NCBI RefSeq assembly: GCF_003002025.1
Contig: NZ_PVZB01000001.1
Location: 496,001 to 560,000 of the forward strand
Direction: 5' to 3'
Origin: Paraburkholderia sp. BL25I1N1
GTDB taxonomy: Bacteria > Pseudomonadota > Gammaproteobacteria > Burkholderiales > Burkholderiaceae
DNA length: 64,000 nucleotides
Under the pieces are notes generated by a model. It was given only the letters and a program-made list of their open reading frames with translations, was not told where the DNA came from and did no database searches. Shown here in pieces: positions 1-9,645 of this stretch. A program made the position numbers and the translations under genes. How positions within the stretch are numbered: position 1 is the stretch's first letter; each line of letters opens with the position of its first letter.

Positions 1-150
1 GTGGCAACCGTCATATGAGTCCAGTTCAGATTTGTGAGGCCAATCGCGCCCGCAAAGGTGCGAAACAAGCCGGATAAGTGCGATGCTAGCACGCCTTAGT
101 GATGTTGTAGGCGGTCGCTTCAGTTTCTGAGTAACACTCAAAAATACCTA
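1..150. other. Upstream region of the liu operon, possible divergent gene start
   Basis: No complete gene is visible here. On the minus strand an ATG at 15-13 opens a frame (Met-Thr-Val-Ala-Thr) that runs out of the window. In many proteobacteria a divergent MerR-type regulator, LiuR, lies next to the liu genes, so this could be its first codons. Five codons cannot establish that, and no good ribosome binding site precedes the ATG. Confidence 0.25.
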
Positions 151-165
151 TTGACGCTTACGTAA
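151..165 (+). promoter_or_regulatory. LiuR-like operator upstream of liuA
   Basis: The sequence TTGACGCTTACGTAA closely resembles the TTGACGTTTACGTAA-type site known for LiuR, the MerR-family regulator of leucine/isovalerate degradation. It lies about 150 bases before the first liu gene. TTGACG could also serve as a -35 element, but no convincing -10 was found at the 19-bp spacing typical of MerR promoters. The assignment rests on motif resemblance plus the downstream genes. Confidence 0.5.
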
Positions 166-312
166 ATCTAGCGTGAAATGCGCCTTGAACGTTTCGCGCC
201 TCGTGCGTGACGACAGGAGCGGCCCACAAGGCCGCCGCCGTCCGCCGAGCCGCAACCGGACCAGCCGGCGCCCACCCAGGGCCGGCCGCCAACGAACTCT
301 GGAGACACTGCA

Positions 313-1494
313 ATGAGCAACCTGCCCGGTTTGCAATTCCCGCTCGGCGAAGAAATCGAAATGCTGCGCGACAGCATTGCGGGCTTCGCCGCCAAAGAAA
401 TCGCCCCGCGTGCCGCGGAGATTGATCGTACGGATCAGTTTCCCATGGACCTGTGGCGCAAGTTCGGCGATCTGGGCGTGCTCGGCATGACGGTCTCGGA
501 AGAATACGGCGGCGCGAACATGGGCTACACGGCACATATGATCGCCATGGAAGAAATCTCGCGCGCGTCGGCCTCGGTCGGCCTTTCGTACGGCGCGCAT
601 TCGAATCTGTGCGTCAACCAGATTCATCGTAACGGCACGGAAGCGCAAAAACAGAAGTATCTGCCCAAGCTCGTGTCGGGCGAACACGTCGGCGCACTCG
701 CCATGAGCGAGCCGAACGCGGGCTCGGACGTGGTCAGCATGAAGCTGCGCGCTGAGAAGAAGGGCGACCACTACGTGCTCAACGGCACCAAGATGTGGAT
801 CACCAACGGGCCGGATTGCGACACGCTGGTGGTCTACGCCAAGACCGATCCCGAAGCGAATTCGCGCGGCATTACCGCGTTTATCGTCGAGAAGGGCATG
901 AAGGGTTTCTCCGTTGCGCAGAAGCTCGACAAACTCGGCATGCGCGGCTCGCATACCGGTGAACTCGTGTTCCAGGACGTGGAAGTGCCGGAAGAAAACA
1001 TTCTCGGCCAGTTGAACGGCGGCGCGAAAGTGCTGATGAGCGGTCTTGACTACGAACGCGCCGTGCTCGCGGGCGGCCCGACCGGCATCATGGTCGCCGT
1101 CATGGACGCGGTCGTGCCGTATATCCACGACCGCAAGCAGTTCGGCCAGTCGATCGGCGAATTCCAGCTCATTCAAGGCAAGGTGGCCGATCTCTACACC
1201 ACGTTGCAGGCGTGCCGCGCGTATCTCTACGCGGTGGGCCGTCAACTCGACACGCTCGGCAAGGAACACGTGCGCCAGGTGCGCAAAGACTGCGCGGGCG
1301 TGATTCTCTACACGGCGGAAAAAGCCACGTGGATGGCGGGCGAGGCGATCCAGATTCTCGGCGGCAATGGCTACATCAACGAGTATCCGGTCGGCCGTTT
1401 GTGGCGCGATGCGAAGCTCTATGAAATCGGCGCCGGCACGAGCGAAATCCGCCGCATGCTGATCGGCCGCGAGTTGTTCGCCGAAACGGCATGA
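313..1494 (+). CDS. liuA: Isovaleryl-CoA dehydrogenase
   Basis: This FAD flavoprotein of 393 residues oxidises isovaleryl-CoA to 3-methylcrotonyl-CoA in leucine degradation, passing electrons to electron-transfer flavoprotein. The acyl-CoA dehydrogenase signature [13 protein letters not shown] lies in the middle domain. The expected catalytic Glu is in [12 protein letters not shown], the position used by isovaleryl-CoA dehydrogenases. The C-terminal signature around [22 protein letters not shown] is intact. GGAG at 301-304 supports this ATG. It is the first gene of a four-gene liu operon, 49 bases before liuB, and full length for the family. Confidence 0.96.
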   Translation: MSNLPGLQFPLGEEIEMLRDSIAGFAAKEIAPRAAEIDRTDQFPMDLWRKFGDLGVLGMTVSEEYGGANMGYTAHMIAMEEISRASASVGLSYGAHSNLCVNQIHRNGTEAQKQKYLPKLVSGEHVGALAMSEPNAGSDVVSMKLRAEKKGDHYVLNGTKMWITNGPDCDTLVVYAKTDPEANSRGITAFIVEKGMKGFSVAQKLDKLGMRGSHTGELVFQDVEVPEENILGQLNGGAKVLMSGLDYERAVLAGGPTGIMVAVMDAVVPYIHDRKQFGQSIGEFQLIQGKVADLYTTLQACRAYLYAVGRQLDTLGKEHVRQVRKDCAGVILYTAEKATWMAGEAIQILGGNGYINEYPVGRLWRDAKLYEIGAGTSEIRRMLIGRELFAETA

Positions 1495-1543
1495 GCGCGA
1501 AGGCCCGAAGCGAATAAGAAGCGGCGAACAGGAGAGCCACGTA

Positions 1544-3151
1544 ATGCCGATCATCGAATCAAAGCTGAATCCGCGCTCGGACGACTTCCGCGCCAACGCG
1601 GCGGCGCTCGAAGCGCTGGTCGCCGACCTTCGCGCGAAAGTCGAGAAGCTCGCGCTGGGCGGCGGTCAGGCGGCGCGCGACAAACACACCGGACGCGGCA
1701 AACTGCTGCCGCGCGAGCGGATCGAGAAGCTGCTCGATCCGGGCACGCCGTTTCTGGAGTTCTCGCAACTCGCGGCCTACGGCATGTACAACGACGACGC
1801 GCCAGGTGCGGGCGTCATCACCGGCATTGGCCGGATCGCCGGGCAGGAGTGCGTGATCGTCTGCAACGATGCAACGGTCAAGGGTGGCACTTACTATCCC
1901 GTCACCGTGAAAAAGCACGTGCGGGCGCAGGAAATCGCGGCTGAAAATCACTTGCCGTGCGTGTATCTGGTCGACTCGGGCGGCGCGAATCTGCCGAATC
2001 AGGACGACGTGTTCCCGGACCGCGATCACTTCGGCCGCATCTTCTTTAACCAGGCGAACCTCTCGGCGGCAGGCATTCCGCAAATCGCCGTCGTGATGGG
2101 TTCGTGCACCGCGGGCGGCGCGTATGTGCCGGCCATGAGCGACGAGTCGATCATCGTCAAGAATCAGGGGACGATTTTTCTCGGCGGCCCGCCGTTGGTG
2201 AAAGCCGCGACCGGCGAAGTGGTGAGCGCGGAAGACCTTGGCGGCGGCGACGTGCATACGCGTCTGTCCGGCGTGGTCGATCATCTTGCGCAGAACGATG
2301 CGCATGCGTTGGGGATTGCGCGCAGCATCGTCGGCAATCTGAATCGCACGAAGCAGGTGCCGGTCGCGTTGCAGGAGCCGGAGCCGCCGCGTTACGACGT
2401 GAAGAGCATGTACGGCGTGATTCCCGTGGATACTCGCAAGCCGTTCGATATCCGCGAGGTGATCGCGCGTATCGTCGACGACTCGGCCTTCGACGAATTC
2501 AAGGCGCGCTACGGCACCACCCTCGTCACCGGTTTCGCGCATATCTGGGGCCATCCGGTCGGCATCATCGCGAACAACGGCATCCTGTTTTCGGAGTCGG
2601 CGCTCAAGGGTGCACACTTCATCGAGTTGTGCTGCCAGCGCAAGATTCCGCTCGTGTTCCTGCAGAACATCACCGGCTTCATGGTGGGCCGCAAGTACGA
2701 AAACGAAGGCATCGCGCGCAACGGCGCGAAGATGGTGACGGCGGTGGCCACAGCCAAGGTGCCGAAGTTCACGGTGATCATCGGCGGCTCGTTCGGCGCG
2801 GGCAATTACGGCATGTGCGGCCGCGCGTATTCGCCGCGCTTCCTGTGGATGTGGCCGAACGCGCGCATCTCGGTGATGGGCGGCGAGCAGGCGGCGTCGG
2901 TGCTGGCCACGGTCAAGCGCGACGGCATCGAAGGCAAGGGCGGTGCGTGGAGCGCCGAGGAAGAAGAGGCGTTCAAGCAGCCGATCCGCGAGCAGTACGA
3001 ACATCAGGGCCACCCGTACTACGCGAGCGCGCGTCTGTGGGACGACGGCGTGATCGACCCGGCGCAAACGCGCGACGTGCTCGGTCTCGGCTTGTCGGCC
3101 ACGATGAACGCGCCGATCGAAGACACGCGGTTCGGCGTGTTCAGAATGTGA
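1544..3151 (+). CDS. liuB: Methylcrotonyl-CoA carboxylase, carboxyltransferase (beta) subunit
   Basis: This 535-residue subunit transfers the carboxyl group from carboxybiotin to 3-methylcrotonyl-CoA, giving 3-methylglutaconyl-CoA. It has the two-crotonase-fold layout of acyl-CoA carboxyltransferases: an N-terminal half with [14 protein letters not shown] and [16 protein letters not shown], and a C-terminal half with [17 protein letters not shown] and [10 protein letters not shown]. These match the MccB rather than the propionyl-CoA type. AGGAG sits just before the start. It works with the biotin subunit encoded at 4060-6114, with one hydratase gene between them, which is the usual liu order. 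Confidence 0.96.
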   Translation: MPIIESKLNPRSDDFRANAAALEALVADLRAKVEKLALGGGQAARDKHTGRGKLLPRERIEKLLDPGTPFLEFSQLAAYGMYNDDAPGAGVITGIGRIAGQECVIVCNDATVKGGTYYPVTVKKHVRAQEIAAENHLPCVYLVDSGGANLPNQDDVFPDRDHFGRIFFNQANLSAAGIPQIAVVMGSCTAGGAYVPAMSDESIIVKNQGTIFLGGPPLVKAATGEVVSAEDLGGGDVHTRLSGVVDHLAQNDAHALGIARSIVGNLNRTKQVPVALQEPEPPRYDVKSMYGVIPVDTRKPFDIREVIARIVDDSAFDEFKARYGTTLVTGFAHIWGHPVGIIANNGILFSESALKGAHFIELCCQRKIPLVFLQNITGFMVGRKYENEGIARNGAKMVTAVATAKVPKFTVIIGGSFGAGNYGMCGRAYSPRFLWMWPNARISVMGGEQAASVLATVKRDGIEGKGGAWSAEEEEAFKQPIREQYEHQGHPYYASARLWDDGVIDPAQTRDVLGLGLSATMNAPIEDTRFGVFRM

Positions 3152-3192
3152 CGATGCGCCAGGCAACGCAACCACGCGCGGGAGCAACGACG

Positions 3193-3978
3193 ATGCAATA
3201 CGAAACACTGAATGTCGAATTCGCCGGACCGATCGCGACGGTCACGCTGAATCGTCCGGACGTGCGCAACGCGTTCAACGAAACGATGATCGCTGAAGTG
3301 ACCTCGGCCTTCACGGCGCTTAACGACCGCGACGACATTCGCGCGGTGGTGCTCGCCGCGAACGGCAAGGCGTTCTGCGCGGGCGCGGATCTGAACTGGA
3401 TGAAGAAGATGTCCGGCTACTCGGACGACGAGAACCGCGCGGACGCCATGCTGCTGGCGAACATGCTGTCGTCGATCTATCGGTGCGGCAAGCCGGTGAT
3501 CGCGCGCGTGAACGGCGACGCGTACGCGGGCGGCATGGGTTTGATCTCGGCGTGCGACATCGTGGTGGCGGTCGACAGCGCGCGCTTCTGCCTCTCGGAG
3601 GCGCGCCTCGGACTGATTCCGGCCACCATCGCGCCGTACGTGATTCGGGCGCTGGGCGAGCAGGCGTCGCGCCGCTATTTCACGACCGCCGAGCAGTTCG
3701 ATTGCGCGACGGCATTGCGTCTGGGGCTCGTCAGCGATGCGGTGAGCATGGAGCAACTCGACGCCACCGTGCGGCAGATTGCTGAAACGCTGTGCGCGAA
3801 CGGTCCGCAAGCGGTGCGCGCATGCAAGCAACTGGTGCAGGACATTGCGGGTCGCGAGTTGAACGACGCAATGATCGAGGACACGGCGGCGCGCATCGCG
3901 CGTACGCGCGCCGGCGCGGAAGGCCGCGAAGGCGTCGCGTCGTTCCTCGAAAAACGCACGCCGGCCTGGCGCAACTGA
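3193..3978 (+). CDS. liuC: Methylglutaconyl-CoA hydratase (enoyl-CoA hydratase family)
   Basis: This crotonase-fold enzyme of 261 residues should hydrate 3-methylglutaconyl-CoA to HMG-CoA. The segment CAGADLNWMKKM is the oxyanion-hole region typical of LiuC, and SEARLGLIPATIAPYV is characteristic of the same subgroup. The open frame extends far upstream because of GC-rich codon bias, but homology begins at MQYETLNVEF, so ATG 3193 is chosen. An in-frame ATG at 3154 would add 13 unlikely residues. It lies 41 bases after liuB and 81 bases before liuD. Confidence 0.92.
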   Translation: MQYETLNVEFAGPIATVTLNRPDVRNAFNETMIAEVTSAFTALNDRDDIRAVVLAANGKAFCAGADLNWMKKMSGYSDDENRADAMLLANMLSSIYRCGKPVIARVNGDAYAGGMGLISACDIVVAVDSARFCLSEARLGLIPATIAPYVIRALGEQASRRYFTTAEQFDCATALRLGLVSDAVSMEQLDATVRQIAETLCANGPQAVRACKQLVQDIAGRELNDAMIEDTAARIARTRAGAEGREGVASFLEKRTPAWRN

Positions 3979-4059
3979 AGCACGCATTCCAGGGCGCCCA
4001 GCGCGCCTTGATCAGAACAACAGCCCCGAAAAAAACGGCTCACTTCATCGAGACACTTC

Positions 4060-6114
4060 ATGTTCAACAAGATCCTGATTGCCAACCGGGGCGAGATTGC
4101 GTGCCGCGTCGCCGCGACCTGCAAGCGGCTCGGCATCGCGAGCGTGGCCGTCTATTCCGATGCGGACGCCAACGCGAAACACGTGGCCGCGTGCGATGAG
4201 GCCGTGCACATCGGCGGCTCGACGGCGGCGGAAAGCTATCTGCGCGTCGAACGGATTATCGAAGCCGCTCGCGCCACCGGCGCGCAGGCGGTGCATCCGG
4301 GCTACGGCTTCCTGTCGGAAAACGAGGACTTCGCGCATGCGTGCGAAGCGGCCGGCATCGTCTTCATCGGACCGCCGGTCGAAGCCATTGCCGCGATGGG
4401 TTCCAAGGCTGCCGCGAAGGCGCTGATGCATGCAGCCGCCGTGCCGCTCGTGCCGGGTTATCACGGCGACGATCAGGACCCGCAACTGTTGCATCGTGAG
4501 GCGGATGCGATCGGTTATCCGGTGCTGCTCAAAGCCAGCGCCGGTGGCGGCGGCAAGGGCATGCGCGTGGTCGAGCGCAGCGAGGACTTCGCGGCGGCAC
4601 TGGCGTCGTGCAAGCGTGAAGCGGCGAGCAGCTTCGGCAACGATCGCGTGCTGATCGAAAAGTATCTGACGCGTCCGCGTCATGTGGAAGTGCAGGTGTT
4701 CGCGGATCGTCACGGCGGCGCGGTCTATCTGTTCGATCGCGATTGCTCCGTGCAGCGGCGTCATCAGAAAGTGCTGGAAGAAGCGCCCGCGCCCGGATTG
4801 TCCGCTGAAATCAAGCGCGAAATGGGCGAGGCGGCGGTAGCGGCCGCGCGCGCGGTGAATTACGTCGGCGCGGGCACGGTCGAGTTCATCATGACCGGCA
4901 CGGGCGACTTCTACTTCATGGAAATGAACACGCGCCTGCAGGTCGAACACCCGGTCACGGAGATGGTGACCGGCCAGGATCTGGTGGAATGGCAACTGCG
5001 CGTAGCCGCCGACGAACCGCTGCCGCTCACGCAGGCACAGTTGAAGATCGACGGTCACGCGATCGAAGCGCGTATCTATGCCGAACATCCGGCGCGCGGC
5101 TTCCTGCCGTCGACGGGCACGCTCAAGCATCTGCGCATGCCGGAGGGCGTGGAGTTCAGCATCGACGCGGCTGGTCTCGGCGAATCGGGGCGCAAGGCGC
5201 CGGTGCGGATCGACAGCGGCGTGCGTGAAGGCGACACCATCACGCCGTTCTACGACCCGATGATTGCCAAGCTGATCGTGCACGGCGCGACGCGTGAGGA
5301 AGCGTTGGCGCGTCTGAGCCGCGCGTTGCATGCGTGCGAGGTGGTCGGCCCGCATACCAACGTCGAGTTCCTGCAAAGCATCGTGACGAGCGAGCCGTTT
5401 GCAACGGGCGACCTCGACACCGGTTTGATCGAACGTCATCACGACGCCCTGTTCGCGCCGCGCAAGAAGCCGTTCAAGGAAGCGCTCGCGTTGGCTTGCG
5501 CGGCGTTGCTCAAGCGCGAAGGCGGCACGGCGCATGGCGCGTCGCCGTGGGATGCGCTGTCGCACTGGCGCCTGAACGGCGGCTATACGCAGACGCTCGG
5601 CTGGCGTGATCTGGAGAACGGCAACGCGGGTAACGACAACGAACGCACCTTCACCGTCACGTTCGCGCGCGACGGCGGCACGCAAACGCTCGAACACGAC
5701 GGCGTGCGTGAGGACTTCAGCTGGTCGGACGGCAGCGGTCCGCACGAATTCCGCGCGACGATCGGCGACGCACGCGCAACGGGCCGCGTGTTCGTCGACG
5801 GCGATACGTTCCATGTGTTCTGTCTCGGCGAAGCGCTGTCGTTCGAGTGGCAGAACCTGCTTGCGCACGCCGCGGATGCAGAAGGCGGCGAAGGCCGCCT
5901 GACCGCGCCGATGCCGGGCAAGGTGATCGCGGTGCTGGTCGAGCCGGGCACCGTGGTGGAGAAGGGCACGCCGCTGATCGTGATGGAAGCGATGAAGATG
6001 GAGCACACCATTGGTGCGCCGGCGGCCGGTACGGTGTCGGACGTGCTGTACTCGGTCGGCGATCAGGTCGCCGACGGCGCGCAGCTTCTGGTGCTGGACG
6101 TGCAGCAGAAGTAA
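4060..6114 (+). CDS. liuD: Methylcrotonyl-CoA carboxylase, biotin-containing (alpha) subunit
   Basis: This 684-residue subunit carries biotin carboxylase and the biotin carrier. Residues 1-450 are the ATP-grasp biotin carboxylase, with KASAGGGGKGMRVV as the ATP-binding loop and MEMNTRLQVEHPVTE as the catalytic segment. A linker domain follows. The C-terminal biotinyl domain has EAMKMEHTI with the biotinylated lysine at about residue 646. Together with LiuB it forms methylcrotonyl-CoA carboxylase. HMG-CoA lyase, often next in such operons, is absent; the next gene is convergent. Confidence 0.96.
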   Translation: MFNKILIANRGEIACRVAATCKRLGIASVAVYSDADANAKHVAACDEAVHIGGSTAAESYLRVERIIEAARATGAQAVHPGYGFLSENEDFAHACEAAGIVFIGPPVEAIAAMGSKAAAKALMHAAAVPLVPGYHGDDQDPQLLHREADAIGYPVLLKASAGGGGKGMRVVERSEDFAAALASCKREAASSFGNDRVLIEKYLTRPRHVEVQVFADRHGGAVYLFDRDCSVQRRHQKVLEEAPAPGLSAEIKREMGEAAVAAARAVNYVGAGTVEFIMTGTGDFYFMEMNTRLQVEHPVTEMVTGQDLVEWQLRVAADEPLPLTQAQLKIDGHAIEARIYAEHPARGFLPSTGTLKHLRMPEGVEFSIDAAGLGESGRKAPVRIDSGVREGDTITPFYDPMIAKLIVHGATREEALARLSRALHACEVVGPHTNVEFLQSIVTSEPFATGDLDTGLIERHHDALFAPRKKPFKEALALACAALLKREGGTAHGASPWDALSHWRLNGGYTQTLGWRDLENGNAGNDNERTFTVTFARDGGTQTLEHDGVREDFSWSDGSGPHEFRATIGDARATGRVFVDGDTFHVFCLGEALSFEWQNLLAHAADAEGGEGRLTAPMPGKVIAVLVEPGTVVEKGTPLIVMEAMKMEHTIGAPAAGTVSDVLYSVGDQVADGAQLLVLDVQQK

Positions 6115-6139
6115 ATCCGCGGGGGCTCAGGGCTCAGTC

Positions 6140-6931
6140 TCAAGCGAGGCGCGTATAGCCGACGGCGCGCGCCTCGTTTTCGAGTTGCTCGATGCGTTCG
6201 TAGTCCGAGGGCGGCAACACGGAAAAGCCCTGCAAACGCAGGCGTTTCGCGCGTTCTGGCTGGATCACAAGGGCTTCATTCAGCGCTTCGCGCAGTGCCT
6301 CGATCGTCGCCGGGGGCACCGTGTCGGAAGCGATTAAAGGCAGGCCCGGCGACGGCGCCGTCGTGCCGATCCGGCGAACCTGGCGGGCCAGTTCCGGCAT
6401 TTCGTCGCACACGAAAGCGAAGGTCACGCAATCGATCGCGGCGACGTCCGCGCGATTTTCCGCCACCGCGCGCAACGAGCCAAGATGCGAGCCGGTTCGC
6501 AACACCGAGCTGAAGAACATGCCGGCGCGCGAGAAGGGCGCCACGGCGTGACGAAACACATTCATGCCGCTATTCGAATCGTCCTGGTTGTAGGCGGCGC
6601 GCGCGCCGTGGCAGGCCGCGAGCGTATCGAAGTGGGCGTCCGCGCGCGTGACCAGCACGCTCGAATAATGCGCGCCTTCGCAGCCGGGTGCGTCGAAGCG
6701 CGGCGTCGCGACCAGTTGAACCTGTTCCTGCAGACCATGCATGAACGGATAACCGCAGGTCTGCGAGATCAGCAGATTGGGGCGCCGCCAGAAGCCATGC
6801 AATTCCTCATCCGGTTCGACGATGCGGCACGCAGGCTTGACCATGCGCAGCACGTCGGCGAGCCACTCGCGCCACGCGAGGTCGAGCGCGGGCGTGACGT
6901 TATACATTGGCAGGGCGGCGATCCAGGTCAT
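6140..6931 (-). CDS. PhnD-like phosphate/phosphonate-type binding-domain protein without signal peptide
   Basis: The 263-residue product has the periplasmic-binding fold seen in PhnD-type phosphate/phosphite/phosphonate binding proteins. It has an N-terminal lobe with LLISQTCGYPFM, then YNQDDSNSGMNVFRH, then AAIDCVTFAFV where such proteins contact the ligand from the second lobe. It starts MTWIAALPMYNV and shows no signal peptide or lipobox, so it may act in the cytoplasm or be a remnant of a transport system. No ABC permease or ATPase is adjacent. It follows the DUF1488-like gene by 27 bases on the same strand. Confidence 0.7.
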   Translation of the reverse strand: MTWIAALPMYNVTPALDLAWREWLADVLRMVKPACRIVEPDEELHGFWRRPNLLISQTCGYPFMHGLQEQVQLVATPRFDAPGCEGAHYSSVLVTRADAHFDTLAACHGARAAYNQDDSNSGMNVFRHAVAPFSRAGMFFSSVLRTGSHLGSLRAVAENRADVAAIDCVTFAFVCDEMPELARQVRRIGTTAPSPGLPLIASDTVPPATIEALREALNEALVIQPERAKRLRLQGFSVLPPSDYERIEQLENEARAVGYTRLA

Positions 6932-6958
6932 GACGCGAATTCTGGCATACCCGTTGTT

Positions 6959-7237
6959 TCAATGTCTGACCATTCGGAATTCGTCGAGGCCGAGACGCAC
7001 CGGCTCTGTCGGTCTGAATGCCCATTTCTGCGCCGCGACCGAGAGAATCTCGAACTGCGCATCCTCGAATGCGACGAGCAGGTCTTCCTTGCGTTTGCTC
7101 GCCGCGCCGCAGAAAGTCACGAGTGCGTCGGCGCTGACCTCGAAAATCTGCGCGCGATCGTCACAACACACCCGGAACGCGACTGTCGCGCATTCCGTCA
7201 CACAGGGCCTGAACCCTTCATCGACATAGACCGACAT
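6959..7237 (-). CDS. DUF1488-like small protein
   Basis: This protein of 92 residues has the pattern of the DUF1488 family: a strand with VAFRV, a segment EVSADALVTF, then an acidic region ending in FEDAQFEILSVAAQKWAF. Function is unknown. GGGAGA lies six bases before the ATG at 7237, which is preferred over two upstream in-frame starts. It is probably co-transcribed with the PhnD-like gene. The family assignment is from pattern resemblance only. Confidence 0.55.
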   Translation of the reverse strand: MSVYVDEGFRPCVTECATVAFRVCCDDRAQIFEVSADALVTFCGAASKRKEDLLVAFEDAQFEILSVAAQKWAFRPTEPVRLGLDEFRMVRH

Positions 7238-7458
7238 AGCCATCTCCCGCCAAAACACACGCCTGAGCCATCAGGATGACAAGTCGTAATCTGTCGGTAT
7301 GTGGGAAAACCGGCATTTGCGGCGAAATGGCCACGACTTCATGGGCTGCGCCGTGCAGAAACTGAATACTTCTGCGTAAGCGTTTGTATTCGACAGCCTC
7401 GGGGCGATGAAGGCGAAGGTCCGGCAGCTTGTCGTACCGCGTCGATCACCGCGGATTT

Positions 7459-8070
7459 TTACGCGTCGGGCGTCGCCAATGCCGCCGCGACGCGCTCGCG
7501 CAAGGTCGGCAGAACGCTCGCATCGAACCACGGATTGCGTTTGAACCAGGCAATGTTGCGCGGCGACGGATGCGGCAGCGGCACGACCTGTGGGCCGAAT
7601 TCGCGCCACCGGACGAGCGTGTCCGTCAAGGTCGGCCCGAATGCCTTGCCCAGCGCGAATCGCTGCGCGTATTGTCCGACCAGCAGCGTGAGCCGGACCG
7701 ACGACATGTGCGCGAGCAACTCCTTGTGCCAGCGGGCGGCGCACTCGGGCCGTGGCGGCAGATCTCCGCTCGGTCCGCGGCCCGGGAAACAGAAGCCGAT
7801 CGGCACGACGGCGAATTTCGACGTGTCGTAGAACGTGGCGTCGTCGACGTCGAGCCATGCGCGCAGCCGCGCACCGCTCGCGTCGCTCCATGGAACGCCG
7901 GACGCATGCACTCGCGCGCCAGGCGCCTGGCCGATGATCAGAATGCGCGCCGTTCCGGACGCGGCCAGCACCGGCCGGGGCGCGTGCGGCAGCACCGGCG
8001 CGCAGAGTGTGCAGGCGCGAATCTCGCGAAGAAGGATATCGAGCGACGTGGCTTGTGTGGTGACGGTCAT
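7459..8070 (-). CDS. Uracil-DNA glycosylase family protein
   Basis: The product of 203 residues belongs to the uracil-DNA glycosylase superfamily. The N-terminal IRACTLCAPVLPHAPRPV places cysteines as in the iron-sulphur cluster subgroup, although only one CxxC-like pair is obvious. ILIIGQAPGARVH is motif 1 and LPHPSPRN is motif 2 of the active-site pocket. The motif-1 form GQAPG suggests an atypical subgroup, so the DNA-repair role is inferred. ATG 8070 is taken; a TTG at 8082 is an alternative. It lies 45 bases after the DUF488 gene on the same strand and is probably in its operon. Confidence 0.8.
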   Translation of the reverse strand: MTVTTQATSLDILLREIRACTLCAPVLPHAPRPVLAASGTARILIIGQAPGARVHASGVPWSDASGARLRAWLDVDDATFYDTSKFAVVPIGFCFPGRGPSGDLPPRPECAARWHKELLAHMSSVRLTLLVGQYAQRFALGKAFGPTLTDTLVRWREFGPQVVPLPHPSPRNIAWFKRNPWFDASVLPTLRERVAAALATPDA

Positions 8071-8115
8071 GCAATCGTGCAATACGGCGGACGGGCGGTC
8101 GCTTCGCGTGCCGGT

Positions 8116-8658
8116 TCAGGCCGTGGTTTGAGCCGGATAGATCAGCGTGCCGTCGGGTTGAGGTTGCGCGCCGGGTGTCATCGTTGCAACGGTTGTGTGA
8201 CGCGCGTCCATGATGTGCAGCACGGTTTCGCCGTGCAGCAGCAGGTAATCCGTGATGATACGCCTGTGACAGCGCCACCAGACCGCCTCCGCGCACATGA
8301 TCGCGCAGCGGTGTCGGTGGCCGAGCGCGAGAAGCTGCGTGAGGCCGGCGCGGAAAGCGTCGCTCATCGCATAGTCCGCGTAATTGCGAAACGCCGGATG
8401 AGTCCAGTACTGATTCGGCGACGGTGCATCGTCTTTGCGCCGGCTGCGGCGCCCACCCAGTTCGGCAAGATGCGCGTAGTCGATGTGTTCCGGCACGAGC
8501 GCATCGGGCAGCGTGTCCCGATTGAACTGCGGATTGGTGCGTGAGCGCGGAATACTGCGCACATCGATCAGCGTCGCGACCTCCGCTTCTTTCAGCAGAC
8601 TCGTGAATTCGGGCAACGGACGGTTGGAATGACCAATCGTGAAAAAGGGGCGGCTCAT
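8116..8658 (-). CDS. DUF488 family protein
   Basis: This protein of 180 residues shows the DUF488 hallmarks: TIGHSNRPL at the N terminus, LIDVRSIPRSRTNPQFN in the first third, and the Cys-containing CAIMCAEAVWWRCHRRII in the second half. The conserved cysteines and HxxR suggest a metal or redox role, but the family has no established activity. AGGAAGG precedes ATG 8658, removing 11 residues from the longest frame. The gene is probably co-transcribed with the glycosylase-family gene downstream. Confidence 0.85.
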   Translation of the reverse strand: MSRPFFTIGHSNRPLPEFTSLLKEAEVATLIDVRSIPRSRTNPQFNRDTLPDALVPEHIDYAHLAELGGRRSRRKDDAPSPNQYWTHPAFRNYADYAMSDAFRAGLTQLLALGHRHRCAIMCAEAVWWRCHRRIITDYLLLHGETVLHIMDARHTTVATMTPGAQPQPDGTLIYPAQTTA

Positions 8659-8803
8659 CGTGCCTTCCTGAAACGCGTGCGTCCATTCCATGTTGTGTAC
8701 AGCGTGGGTTGCGAAAGGTCAACGTGCCGACGCTGACGATCGCCCTGTCGCTCCACGGAGCGATCCGCGACTTGGAACTATACTGGGGCACCTGGAGGTT
8801 TCG

Positions 8804-9607
8804 ATGGCTGAACAAGACAGACTGCATCCACTACGTCCGCTCCTGAAAAACTGGATTTGGGAGCATGGTCGGGTCGGCACCCGCTATCTGGATTGCGCCG
8901 ATGGCGCGATCAAATTCGACGAAGGCAAGAAATCGCATTTCGCCGCCGAGAAATATACCTACGTGCCCCTTGGCAAGGACGCTGAAGACAATGCATCCGA
9001 GGAAGGGCCCGCGATCCAGGAAGCAGCACTTGCGCGCTTTTTGCGGGCCGCGCAGCTGGGCAAGCCAGAGGAAGCCGGGTCCCTGGCGGAGGTTCAGCGC
9101 GCGGTGCAGGACTGCGTTGCACTCGGCCTGTTTAGCGCGTATCAACGCGAGGCTCGTGAGGCATTGGCCCGCTACGCGCAGGAACCCATGTTCGACGATG
9201 AAATCCGCGCGGCTGTGGTCGACGACATCCGCCGTATTTACGCCGGCATGCCGGAACAACTGGCGCTTTACGATTTCAGTGTGCTTTACGGCTTGCCCAC
9301 ACCGCTGCTGATCAGCGAGACGCCTTTTATCGACTGGCGCGTGAGCGCGAGTCCGGCGCTTCCGTTTGTATCGCTTCCGCTCGGACCTTATTGCCTGCTT
9401 GTCGGCGCGCCGTCGGGCAGGCAAAGCCGGGTCGCCCCGGTGGTCTGGAAGGCCGCTGCCGCGCTAGGCCCTTTGAAGGACCACAACCGCCGGATCGCGG
9501 AGCGGGCACGTCTGTGGCTGGTGGCGACGACGGATGACCAGCTCGTTGCCGCACAGAGCCGGATTGTTGCGGCGATGGGGGCGAGGCCGGAGGATGGGAA
9601 GCGCTGA
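8804..9607 (+). CDS. Uncharacterised protein, weakly DUF4238-like
   Basis: The 267-residue soluble product has no signal peptide or membrane segment. The N-terminal part (RVGTRYLDCADGAIKF, then SHFAAEKYTYVP) is weakly reminiscent of DUF4238 proteins. The central half is helical and charged, and the C-terminal third may be a mixed alpha/beta domain. CTGGAGG six bases upstream fixes ATG 8804 and removes 38 residues of the longest frame. It is divergent from the DUF488 gene and convergent with the TetR gene. I do not recognise a function. Confidence 0.6.
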   Translation: MAEQDRLHPLRPLLKNWIWEHGRVGTRYLDCADGAIKFDEGKKSHFAAEKYTYVPLGKDAEDNASEEGPAIQEAALARFLRAAQLGKPEEAGSLAEVQRAVQDCVALGLFSAYQREAREALARYAQEPMFDDEIRAAVVDDIRRIYAGMPEQLALYDFSVLYGLPTPLLISETPFIDWRVSASPALPFVSLPLGPYCLLVGAPSGRQSRVAPVVWKAAAALGPLKDHNRRIAERARLWLVATTDDQLVAAQSRIVAAMGARPEDGKR

Positions 9608-9645
9608 TATCGTTCGACTGGCCGCTCCGCGTCCAGTCGCCAAAC

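Noticed and set aside
148..1596. Minus-strand frame of 482 codons over liuA
   Set aside because: It is a shadow of high-GC third-position bias; the Arg/Ala/His-rich product has no domain and liuA on the other strand is unambiguous.
2104..3192. N-terminal extension of the liuC frame
   Set aside because: It overlaps liuB in another frame, is Arg-rich and has no homology; liuC homology begins at 3193.
9615..9639. Stem CGACTGG/CCAGTCG between convergent genes as a terminator
   Set aside because: Only seven base pairs with an 11-base loop and no T tract.
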